A stretch of DNA of 64,000 nucleotides from Rotaria sp. Silwood1. Its lineage: Eukaryota > Rotifera > Eurotatoria > Philodinida > Philodinidae. Below the pieces are notes generated by a model. The model searched no databases. It was not told the origin of the DNA and saw only the letters and a list, made by a program, of their open reading frames with translations. The DNA lies in NCBI GenBank assembly GCA_905250075.1, contig CAJNOP010000133.1:1-64000 (forward strand), given 5' to 3'. A program made the translations under genes and the position numbers. Numbering within the stretch: the first letter of the stretch is position 1; each line of letters opens with the position of its first letter. Shown here in pieces: positions 12,461 through 22,777 of the stretch.

Positions 12461-12479
12461 TGATACGCCTATCTTTCAT

Positions 12480-13387
12480 CCTCGCCGGAGTTGGCTGCTC
12501 GTTCAGCTCTTTAACTCCCTATTGTGTTGTCAAAATAGTTTAGAAAGGAAAACGTTTTTGAATTTTTGTGCAGGTTGAAAACAAAGTTGAATTTCTACAT
12601 CGTCTGGACTCGCATCTGGTTTCTCCTATACGCGTCTAACAGAGCTCCATCATGGGTAGAAATCGATGTGTTACATACCTTTTTAAATACTGATTCTCGG
12701 CACAACGTGATTTCATGTTTTCAGTTTAAGTCTAGGTTATATGACGGAATTCTGCAGGTCAGAAATGAACTAAAGTGACTATAGTCACGTCGAAAATTGT
12801 TCTCTTCACTTGTAGAACACCTTAACGAAGATTGCTTTGGTTTTACAGTTTAAAATATGTCAAAAAATGCAGTAGCTTCTTCCCATTCGATGAATGGTGC
12901 ATCTATCGACATTTGTCATAGGACAATTCACCTGTGTCCTATCTTCGTACGATACCTCTCGACTCCACAATAAAACTAGACAGAAGCATGTGGTTATTTT
13001 TTATATGTATTGGTAATATTATCAGAAAAATGTTTTTAAGGCCTCGCCTCACATCAAACCTGACCGAACGCATTTTTCGTACTGTGAAACCTATTACACA
13101 TTGAGCTACTCTGTGCCATTACTATATCCGTTTCGTACTAGCATTTCATCTCAAGAAAGTTGAGATTAAGGCAAATCATTTAAAGTGTCGAAGAGCGCGG
13201 AGCCTATCAGGTGCCTCCCACTACTTCACAGTGATTCGGTGTCTGAAAATCGATTTTCCCGTGTGTGCGAAGATACCAACCGGGATCCCAATAAGACTCT
13301 TTCTCTTCGATGACAATGATCACATACATGCCAGGTGTCATGAAGAAGAATGCATCTAAATACTACTAAAGTTCAATCAAACTCGTG
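12480..13387. other. no gene seen
   Basis: No supported ORF or repeat. One open frame at 12566-12778 has no recognisable domain. Confidence 0.45.
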
Positions 13388-14708
13388 CAACTGCGATCGT
13401 GGTCAAAATGATAAGACGACCTGTTCGAAAGTGATTCTTTGTTCGCTCTCGACTACTACACAGTTTTGAAAAAAGAAAAGTCAATGTGATTGCATACAAT
13501 CGACTATGCTCTTCTCAAAAAATGGAATCAGATTTCCTTAAAGCTACTGCCAACTTGGAGAAAATAAATCTTTATAAAAATTCTTTGATTTTTGCATGGT
13601 CAAAATTATAGGACCATCACTATTGCTATTTCGTTATTAATGAATCAGAGAGACGTTAGTTTTGCTGAAAAGTTACATATGCAGATAGAGAAGCTCCTTT
13701 TGTATATTTTGATAAAAAAGGGTTCAGAAATGATCTATGTTTGAGTTTAAAACGAAATTCTCTTAAACAAGCCAAATGGCTTGAAAACGTTGTCTGAGAT
13801 CAGTATCATGGCTAAGAAATTTTCAATTGACGTAAGAGTGATATTTTGATAACAGATTCGAATAGAAAATTTTCGCTGTTTGAAAATGAGATGTTCCCAA
13901 GCTCTGTACACTGTCTTGTTAGGGGCGTAGATATGGTGACAAAAACTAGCAGCGATTTCGTTCAAGAGTTTAAAAGTCATTCTTCTGCTGTATTGTGCCT
14001 AGACATGTATCATCTTATTCAACAATTTTATAAAATCCATGCGTTTGACAGCAGCAGATCAAGCGCATGTAAACATGTCCGAAAACATGTTGGTGTGTGC
14101 CCATTTGCATAATAAATAAAAAATATGTGCAAATGCGATTTCACAAATACAGAGGATTTTTTGTCACCATATCTACGCCCCTAACAAGACAGTGTACAGA
14201 GCTTGGGAACATCTCATTTTGAAACAACGAAAGTTTTCTATTCGAATCTGTTATCAAAATATCACTCTTACGTCAATTGAAAATTTCTTAGTCATGATAC
14301 TGATCTCAGACAACGTTTTCAAGCCATTTGGCTTGTTTAAGAGAATTTCGTTTTAAACTCAAACATAGATCATTTCTGAACCCTTTTTTATCAAAATATA
14401 CAAAAGGAGCTTCTCTATCTGCATATGTAACTTTTCAGCAAAACTAACGTCTCTCTGATTCATTAATAACGAAATAGCAATAGTGATGGTCCTATAATTT
14501 TGACCATGCAAAAATCAAAGAATTTTTATAAAGATTTATTTTCTCCAAGTTGGCAGTAGCTTTAAGGAAATCTGATTCCATTTTTTGAGAAGAGCATAGT
14601 CGATTGTATGCAATCACATTGACTTTTCTTTTCTCAAAACTGTATAATAGTCGAGAGCGAGCAAAGAATCACTTTCGAACAGGTGGTCTTATCATTTTGG
14701 CCCGACTG
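13388..14708. mobile_element. Tc1/mariner-type foldback element, 1.3 kb
   Basis: Arms of about 550 bp (about 13394-13946 and 14157-14706) are near-perfect reverse complements around a spacer of about 210 bp. The right end reads, outward to inward, TA-CAGTCGGGCCAAAATGATAAG, a typical Tc1/mariner-like terminus with a TA target (14709-14710). The left end is slightly diverged. A second GGTCAAAATTATAGGACC motif lies inside each arm (about 13600 and its mirror). No transposase is seen, and the paired ORFs across the arms are palindrome artefacts. Confidence 0.7.
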
Positions 14709-14710
14709 TA

Positions 14711-15239
14711 TTGTCGTAAACAAACCAAAAATTAAATATCAAGCTGAAAAAAACGAAAAGATCTATACGCTAATCTATTAGCACTCACCATGTTGCCTTG
14801 TTACTTGATTAGATTGAAAATCGAATGACGCATGACGACGAACTGCGCACTGATTTTTATTGTTGGATTTTTTATCTCTTTCTTCACTTCCTTTAGGTAA
14901 CACACGCGATCTTATTGTATACATTTGTATATTTTAATGAGTCATCTCGACGTCAGTGAGGTATACAGCACATTTTTCTCTCGCGTTCTCCGCTGTGTTT
15001 CATGAGAAATTACCCATCGAATATGGCGGACAACATAAGAGAAAAAGCTGTCAGCGTAATCCCTGCGAGATTAAAATGTGAAACACAATCTAGATATTGT
15101 GTGTAATCCCCTGAAAACTGATCTTTTTTTTGTCTATCGTGGGGCATAATTCTCCATCAATGCTTACTTCAGTGTATAGAACTTTAAAATGAAAATACTC
15201 CAGATATATTCCAATTAGATGTTAGTTATATGTGATCTT
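14711..15239. other. no gene seen
   Basis: No supported ORF, RNA gene or repeat. Confidence 0.45.
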
Positions 15240-15430
15240 CGATAGCTCTTTGAAGCCGTCTATCACGGTCTGTGATGTGTGTAGAGCCTGTCTGTATCGG
15301 TCTGTGATGATGGCTTCATTAATTATATAATAATTAGTTAATTAGTTAATTAAACTGTGTGTCATGGTCTCTGATGGTCAATTAATTAATTATATAATTA
15401 ATTAAAATGTCTGTCACGGTCTGTGAGCGA
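15240..15430. repeat. degenerate repeat of a TGTCACGGTCTGTGA motif
   Basis: Four spaced variants of TNTCACGGTCTGTGATG (about 15261, 15293, 15360 and 15412) alternate with AATTAATTA-rich stretches. Function unknown. Confidence 0.45.
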
Positions 15431-15567
15431 GGGAGCTGGAGAAGTGGGTTCAAATTCTACCCTATATACTTCAACATTTCTTTTAGATCGTGTTTCACAA
15501 AATATTCTGAATACGTCACTGGTTCAGGTAACAAGATAGACAACGAAACGTCCCAAAGCTCGAATCA

Positions 15568-16143
15568 ATGATGGGCAGTACATCGTCTGCCGCAATCCGT
15601 ATAAACTCGTCTTCCTCGTTTCTCGATGCTTGTTGCCGAGGAGATATTGAACAAGTTCGTCACTTATTGCCTTCAGTGACAGGCGAGGAAAAGGATGAGT
15701 ACCATAATAATGCTCTGCATCTCGCATGTTTATCAGACAAAACGGAGATCGTTCAATGTCTTCTGGAGTCTGATTTGTACCTGAGAACGAGTGTGAATCG
15801 AGCGGGATTAATTCCATATGAAATGGCACACTCTCACAACGTTCGTGCACTCTTTGCACGTCATTCAAGAGATCGGTTCGTCGACACCGCTCAGATGCCG
15901 TCACGGTTTCAAATTAAATCACTGTATGAGCTGAACATTGCCGACGATGGACTCGTCAAACAAAGACGTCCAGAAAGGAGAAAGGATGCACAAGCACTTC
16001 AGCGGACACAAATGAGGTTCTACTTTCTCTCGTGTATTGATCTACTCGGTTTTCAACCTTGTGCCTGCAATCACATAAATACTTTATGTAGTCCGGCAAT
16101 CCTTTTCGGAAACTGCTCTTTTTTGGAAAAACATGAGCAATAA
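15568..16143 (+). CDS. ankyrin-repeat protein, probably only the first exon(s)
   Basis: The frame opens MMGSTSSAAI. Starting at the second Met gives MGSTSS, a possible N-myristoylation signal. Ankyrin-like repeats cover about residues 17-95: FLDACCRGDIEQVRHLL, then NNALHLACLSDKTEIVQCLL, then a partial NRAGLIPYEMAHSHNVRALF. The segment after residue 95 has charged, helical character and matches nothing I know. The last 40 residues look like translated intron or decayed sequence, so the true 3' end is uncertain. No partner gene is adjacent. Ankyrin folds bind proteins; no specific role can be assigned. Confidence 0.5.
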   Translation: MMGSTSSAAIRINSSSSFLDACCRGDIEQVRHLLPSVTGEEKDEYHNNALHLACLSDKTEIVQCLLESDLYLRTSVNRAGLIPYEMAHSHNVRALFARHSRDRFVDTAQMPSRFQIKSLYELNIADDGLVKQRRPERRKDAQALQRTQMRFYFLSCIDLLGFQPCACNHINTLCSPAILFGNCSFLEKHEQ

Positions 16144-16552
16144 TCATTTGAACAATAATATTCAATATCGAAAAAATGGTCAAAAATTCAGTAGAAAGGG
16201 CATAACTCGACTCCCAAGGCCCATGGGGAAGAACCCTTTTAAGCTTTTGCTAGTCTCACTGAGCTCTACAAAATGGCATATGTCCGATTCAAAACGGAGC
16301 GTGGCACCTGGGGACCTTCCCTCGTTAGATAAGAAATAAGCAATAGACTAATGTTAGCAACGCGTTTCGAATGTTTCTTTGTCAGGCTAGATACAGGCTA
16401 GATACAGATCAATGAGGGGTGTAATTGACAAGAACGACATAAATATCGAGAAGAAAAATTATACAAACACTTTGACAGAAGGGTAAAAAAAGTTGAAAAG
16501 AAACGACGCAAAGAATTAAGAAGGAAAAGCTAGAGCAATACAAAAGTAAAAG

Positions 16553-16790
16553 AAATTAATAGATAATGTATATAAGATAATCGTATTGATTTAATTGATT
16601 TAGCAAGTCAACATCCATATATTTGAAGAAGTTAAGGAAAATAATATATAATGTATATTGTATTGATTTAACAAGTCAGCATCGATATTTTTCAAAAGAT
16701 GCCAGAAAATAATAAATAATGTCTATAAGATAGTTGTATTGTATTGATTCAAGAAGTCAACAACGATATTTCTCAAAAGGTGAAACAGTC
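16553..16790. repeat. three tandem units of about 75-80 bp
   Basis: Each unit reads roughly AAATAATAWATAATGT...TTGTATTGATT...AGAAGTCAACAYCGATAT...TCAAAAG. The units are diverged. Confidence 0.6.
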
Positions 16791-17157
16791 TTTTTTGCAT
16801 CTTCAAGGTTTTTCCAATAGATATTTATTTCATACAAATAAAACGCTAGGTCTTTCGACTTACTAAATGATGTTGTGTTATTGTACGATGAGATTTTGGT
16901 ATTCAATATAAAAATTTTTTTTTCAAACATGCATCTATTTATGATATGTTTGGGGTTCGTTTGAGGATCATTATAATATGAAACAATAAGAGTTATAAAA
17001 GTCATAATACGTGAAAGGAATAAATGATGATGTGATTTACGATAGTACATGATTTTTATCGTGATATGACAGCATTGAATAGAATTGAGACGAATTGAGG
17101 TGAGTTGTACTGTAATATGAAAGGTGTGGCATGAGTAATTAACAATAATGAGTATAT
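16791..17157. other. no gene seen
   Basis: AT-rich; the open frame on the minus strand has no recognisable domain. Confidence 0.4.
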
Positions 17158-17790
17158 TAGAGAATGTTAAAGAATGTCATAGGTAATTATCTTATAGCAG
17201 AAAGCAAAAATATATAGAAAATCAGAAATTAAGAAGCATTCTTTTTTCACAACATAGCTGTCTAGAATCAGATGGTAAAGAAGAAAAGGTAGAGTAGAGT
17301 GAAGGTATATTGGTAGTTAACCATAAAAAATCAACAAGCATGAAAAAAATGTTTAACAAATGTTTAGAAAGAAAATAAAAAAGAAAATCTATATAGAAAA
17401 AGCCTGAGGGTGTTAGAGTTAATTATTTTATAGCAAAAAACAAAACATTATCGAGATTAGAGATACTCTTTTTTTACATAAAGTAGATGTCAAGAGTCAG
17501 ATGGTAGCGAAAAATAGAGCTATATTCGTGATCGACAATATGTATACATAAAGAATCAACAACACATGAATAATATTTTTAATGAGTATTTAGAAAAGAA
17601 TGTACTTTTTTAAAGAAAAAAAATATATATACAAGAAATATATTTTTATATAATATAAATGATAGGAGTTAGATGGTAGAAACAGGCGGGGATATATTTT
17701 TAGCTAACAACTTGTGTGCGTGATAAAAAAAATGAATAAATATTCTTTCGACAATGTTTCGAATAACAAATATATATATATATAAAGAGA
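17158..17790. repeat. three degenerate tandem units of about 200 bp
   Basis: Each unit has a TAATTATYTTATAGCARAAARC-like start (units 1 and 2), an AGTYAGATGGTAG motif, a TAGYTAAC / GACAATATG segment and an ATGAAWAAAATGTTT-like end. They sit just beyond the 3' side of the Penelope-like coding remains and may be its 3' region. Confidence 0.5.
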
Positions 17791-18009
17791 AGAAAGTATC
17801 TACTGTTTATTTTTTCTATTTCATATTCCTGTTATTATTAACGACATGGGAATTCGCTGAAGTTTTTCCGATTGTATTGATTCGTTGATTCATCCTAGTA
17901 AAATACTCTTTTTTAGAATGTTTATGAATTTTTTCATTCCTTCTATTTTTTCCATTATCTTTTATCCTTATTCTATTAATTTTTCTTATTGTAGTAAAGG
18001 TTAATAACA

Positions 18010-19691
18010 CTGTTTGGTGGTTTTTTTGTGTATGAGAATTTTGCTCAAATTATCTGTAAGGCGATGTGCATATGTTACCGAGATGTCTTCTAAAAGTAGC
18101 CGCTTCGAAAATTGCATGCCATATTTGATGAAATTTTGCCCCAAATTGAGCTAGTGATGAACTATATGTAAAGTGAACTAGAACGTCTCTGTTGAAATCT
18201 ATTCCTTTTTTTGGTTTTTTATTCCATTGTGCGTCTAGAACTTTATCACGAAATGCTTTGTGTTGATCACTTAGTAGTAATTCAGGTCCAGTTTTTCCTG
18301 TGAGAGTTTCATAGAAACGATTTATATGTTTATCTATAAACTTCTGTGGATATTTGTTTAGTAACAAGATGATTCGGATTTTTTGGATTTTTTCTATTAA
18401 ATCTTCAATATGCGAACATATGCGAGTTGCTCTGAGTACTGCTGAGAGTGGAATATTTTTAAAAATATTTAACGGATGTGATGAATGAAATGGAAGTATG
18501 TATGGTTGTGCACCAATTTTTCGATAGACTTCTGTTCAAAAATTGTGTATCTCGACACTTATTCTGATATCTAGATAATCAATCGATTGGCCTGTTTTAA
18601 ATGTTATCTGTATATTAGGATCTTTTTTTCTAAATCGATGAGTATATTGTTCATTTCTTCGATTGTCTTTTGAGCTGTTAAGAATACGTCATCTCGAAAT
18701 CTACGATATAGTTCTTTTTCTTTGTCTTGTTGTTCAACAAGAGGCTTTTCCCATTTTTTTTATATACACGTCAGCTAGAACTTGGGTACATGCTGACCCC
18801 ATTGCCCCATCTCTCGTTTGTTGAAAGAATCTTGGTGGTTGTCCTGGTAATTGAAGTGTGAAGTAAGAATTATTCAAAACATGTTTCAGTAGAATACGGA
18901 TAGTATTGATCGGAATCTCATCGTTCACTTTTCGGATGTTATACTGTCCTAACATTTCACAAACGGCCATGATTGCCTCATGTTGTGGTATCGATGTATA
19001 GAGGTCAGTTATATCAAAAGTATACAATTTTGTTTTCCCTTTATTTGGATTTTTTTAGTTCATTCAAAAGATCGATTGGGTTAGTTAAACTATATGGTGT
19101 TACTCTATCGAAGATAGGTCTTAATATTCGATCCAGGAAAGATGAAATTTTTGAAATAGGAGATTTTATTCCAGCTACAATTGGACGTAGTGGTTCTCCG
19201 ATTTTATGATCTTTGGGGTTATAGTAGAGATGTAGAAGTTCTGAATCAGTTCGAGATGGTCTTAATTTTTCTAGATATTTGGATGGTAAAAGTTTTCTTT
19301 ATATTAAATCAATTAAAAGTTCTTCGGTGCTCTTGATCATGTCTTCTTGCGGTGATTGATCGATCTCCTTATAAGCATTTATATTCGACATGTATTGTGC
19401 TGATTTTTCTATATATATGTCGGGTTTTCCTAGATGAAAAACTTTAGATTTATCAATTTGTCGAAAAATGACTGTTTGTTCTTTTTGGGCTTTCTTCAAA
19501 TTTCCTAAAATCTTCAACATTTTTGGATCTGTTATCTTTTCTTTTGACACTATTCCTCCAATTTCTTCGTCAATACGTTCGCTAAAACAATTGACTATTC
19601 CTAGATGTCGACATACTGTCTTTGTTTCTCGTCGCCATGATGGTGTGGGTGTGAGTGTGGTTGTGATTGTCGAGGATTGAAACATCCACAC
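18010..19691 (-). mobile_element. Penelope-like retroelement, Athena-like, decayed
   Basis: Minus-strand pieces of a Penelope-like reverse transcriptase. Upstream (19299-19600) lies a thumb-preceding segment with VIFRQIDKSKVFHLGKPDIY. Next (about 19040-19240) is the region with NPKDHKIGEPLRPIVAG. Next (18734-19027) are MYTFDITDLYTSIPQHEAIM and GAMGSACTQVLADVYIKK, the catalytic palm region. A C-terminal piece (18050-18367) has KYPQKFIDKHINRFYETLTG. No GIY-YIG endonuclease is seen after the RT, as in telomere-associated Athena elements of bdelloids. The element is broken in several places and looks like an old fossil. A telomere-like miniature palindrome (T4) lies at its 5' side. Confidence 0.75.
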
Positions 19692-19698
19692 ACACCCT
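19642..19698. repeat. telomere-like G-to-C palindrome (T4) flanked by CATGAT
   Basis: Starts GGTGTGGGTGTGAGTG and ends CATCCACACACACCCT, 57 bp. Direct repeats CATGAT flank it at 19636-19641 and 19699-19704, the clearest target-duplication candidate among these blocks. It sits at the 5' side of the Penelope-like remains. Confidence 0.7.
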
Positions 19699-19704
19699 CA
19701 TGAT

Positions 19705-20175
19705 ATAGAAAAATAGTTGATAGGTAAAAGGATTGATTTAGAACAATATAGTCAAGTGATCAAAACAGCAGAAACTAATAACATTCGTATCAAATACTAA
19801 CAGATGATTTAATAAATATTGAATGTAAATTGGTGTTGTAATTTAAGTACACTGACGATTTAGCTTAAGAGAAGTAAGTTCGTCAACAATTGACCCAATT
19901 CCAACAAAGCTGTTTATTAGTTTTGTTGAAATATAGATCTCCTTTTATCAGGATAGAAGAAGTCATCAGTAATTGTAAATGATCATTATAGCAAATATAT
20001 TGAATGAGAATAAGAGAGAGAAATATTATCATTCTTTCATCGGTTTATTCATTGTCGAGTCAGACTATATAAAAATTATATCATTATTTTCTTCAACAAC
20101 ATGGGTTAAATAGAACAAGTGAGTAAATATATAAACAGTTTCAAGCTAAAAAAGAATAGACAACTGAAGAAAGAC
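19705..20175. other. no gene seen
   Basis: AT-rich spacer between the Penelope-like remains and the F-box pseudogene. Confidence 0.4.
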
Positions 20176-22621
20176 ATGGAATATCTATGTCGTCAATTGA
20201 CTGATTTATCCGATGCAATTCTTTTGATTATTTTCAAAAAGTGAACAATGTTGCACTACTTTATTCCTTGTTCGGTGTTAATAAACGATTAAATAATATT
20301 TTAAATGATCTGATTTTCACAAATCATTTGAGTTTAATGAACCATTACTTGAATGATTATATTTATCGATTACCTGATCCAATACTTAATCAATTCTGTT
20401 CACATATTTTATCTAAAATTCATCATAAAATTAAATGGCTTATTCTTGAATCATTATCAATGGCACGTATTCTTCTTTCTACAAATTATCCTAATTTAAA
20501 TGGACTTGGTTTATATTATTTTGAAATAGGAAAGGCAACACATTTCTTTACTGGTAATATATTTTACTTTGATTACAGGGTGTCTCATAAGTTGTGGCAG
20601 ATTTTTTTAAATCTAATTTTTGATGATAATGAATACAAATCAAACTCAAACTTACACGTATCATACAACTTAACATGTACTTTTATTTCATATATTTTAT
20701 TTGAATTTAATCATTGGATATACAAAAAAATAAAGAAATTGGTACATGTGCAAAATAAGCACACCATCAATGTGTTACAATATATATACCCCGACAAAAG
20801 TTTCACTCTGTATTTCTCATATATTGTCACTATAAAAATAAGTTATTTTAAAACTAATTACATATTCTGAAAGCTCGCGGAGTTTTCTATCATTCTGTAG
20901 AATTAGGTTTTAGTTTTGACCTTTTCATTACCAAAATAAATTGAAGACAACGAAGGCACCCTCATGTCCAGATTCCCAGACTTGATCTTTCCTTCGTCAT
21001 CAAAACTAGTTTTAAAAATTTTTCATCCGTATAGAATGATCTGTATGAAAAAGTAACTATAGATTCTGATAGAGCTTAAAATTCTCTATCACCCTGTCTA
21101 TTTACTTATTTTCTTGCGTTTATAGATTGAAATAAAATTGAATACAATGAATATACTCCGAATCGACTAGCCCAAAAAATTTGCATTTTTTTTCGCTACT
21201 TAAATTTAAGACACTGTATTAATACATAATATCATAGAGCATTTCAAGTGCTATCAGAATGTGTGATTTCTTTTGTAAAAACTTACTCCCATAGGAATAG
21301 TAATTGGAGAAAAAACTAACAAAGTAGCGAAAAAATGCAGACTTTTGATATTTGTCAATGGAGGGTATGTTCATTGAATTTGTTTATTTTCTTGTATATT
21401 CAATGATCTAATCCAAATAAAATATATGAAATAAAAGTACATGCTAAGCCGTGTCATATGTATAAGTTTGAGTTTAATTTGTATTCATTATCATCAAAAA
21501 TTAGATTTAAAAAAATCTGCCACAACTTATGAGACACCCTGTATCATTAATTCTAAAACAAATAAGAAGTATATTAAAATCAGTAACACTGTGCATCGTT
21601 GGATACTCTAATTGATTGATAAATTATGAATATTTATTTATATCCGAAATAAAATATTTTAAATAATATCAGAATGTAAAGAAATGATCAATTTGCACAT
21701 CTGAGTTACAAAGACATCGTTGATGATACTGAATAAATGTCGAAAAGAGATAAAAGTTAAGAATCGATGCTAGATCAGAATCAATATTAAAAATGATTCA
21801 TTTTTTTCTCGATATTTTTATATTAGAATTGCATGTCAGTTTGGAGAATTTCACTGACTGCATTTATTTACTTGATGGACTTTTCAATCAACTTTGTAGA
21901 CTTCATGTGAATATTTCTACAATTAGTTCACATTTAAAAATCGATAATAAAGTAGATTGTTTTATTTAATATCTAATTGAAACGAGTCAATAATATTATC
22001 TTTTAGAAAAATCTCCGTAATTAAAGATGCTTTGTGCTATACTGTGATCTGGTTCTAAACGCATATGATGGAATAGTTGTACCACTTCTACATCGAATGT
22101 AGAATTTAGAAGAACTCACTTCGAATTTTGCAATCGACCGCAAAAAAATTTCTATTGATGGAATCCATTTGAAGGATATTATCAATCATATGGAACGATT
22201 AAAGAAATTTACATTTAATATTCATTCAAGGATTCATCTTGATGTTCAAATTGATTTGTCATCAAATGAAAATATACAAAACACATTCAGAAATTTTAAA
22301 TCTAATCAAATTATTTCTTGTGTTGATTACTTTTCAGAGGTAGCAAAAGGTTAATGTCTTATTTATTTATATCCATATACATTGAAAGAGTGCAATAAGA
22401 TAACAAATAATTTTTCAAGTGGATTATTTGAATGTGTTCGTGAAATATCATTATTTGATGAACGATCTTTTGAACATGAATTTTTTCTTCATATTGCTCA
22501 ATCATTTCCATTGATCAAACAATTAACTTTAATTAATCAAAAACCAAAAAAGAATAAACCCTCAAGGTCTTTATCAGCATTAAGTCGATCAGCAAAAACA
22601 CTAAAATTAAAGATAAGATAA
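20176..22621 (+). pseudogene. F-box protein pseudogene, bdelloid type
   Basis: Starts MEYLCRQLTDLSDAILLIIF, the F-box, then continues one frame over with NVALLYSLFGVNKRLNNIL (single-base loss near 20243) and DPILNQFCSHILSKIHHKIK. It is interrupted at 20576 by a 966 bp MITE. Family-typical sequence resumes near 21835 (VSLENFTDCIYLLDGLFNQL) and again from about 22085 to the stop at 22621 (ISIDGIHLKDIINHMERLKK; LFECVREISLFDERSFEHEF; FPLIKQLTLINQKPKKNKPS). F-box proteins recruit substrates to SCF ubiquitin ligases; the second half is the variable recognition part. Stops and frame changes separate the blocks, and 21544-21830 is AT-rich filler, so the gene is dead. Confidence 0.8.
20576..21541. mobile_element. 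mariner-type MITE inside the F-box pseudogene
   Basis: Terminal inverted repeats of about 165 bp start CAGGGTGTCTCATAAGTTGT at the left and mirror this at the right. TA flanks both ends (20574-20575 and 21542-21543). 966 bp, no transposase. The 209-residue ORF at 20241-20870 is an F-box fragment running into this element and is not a real protein. Confidence 0.85.
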
Positions 22622-22706
22622 ATTTTCCTCAATAAAATTCTTATCCAAAGCATTCATGAATCCATAAATGAATCATTGTTTGTTTCGATGTAATCATTTT
22701 TCTATC

Positions 22707-22777
22707 AGGGTGTGTGGGTATAGGTATAGTTGTCATTGTTCGAATCATCTCTGCACCCACAGCCATATCCACAACCT
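22707..22777. repeat. telomere-like G-to-C palindrome (T5)
   Basis: AGGGTGTGTGGGTATAGG on the left and CACCCACAGCCATATCCACA on the right, ending ACCT. Lies 85 bp after the F-box pseudogene stop. Confidence 0.65.

Noticed and set aside
12025-12479. Phe/Lys/Ser-rich ORFs on both strands
   Set aside because: They arise from the hairpin-rich low-complexity tract.
13747-14112. Overlapping ORFs on both strands as genes
   Set aside because: They lie in or across the arms of the 1.3 kb foldback and mirror each other.
15440-15462. tRNA box B-like GGGTTCAAATTCTACCC
   Set aside because: No box A, anticodon arm or acceptor stem around it.
20241-20870. 209-residue ORF as a novel protein
   Set aside because: Its first half is F-box sequence and its second half is the terminal repeat of a MITE.
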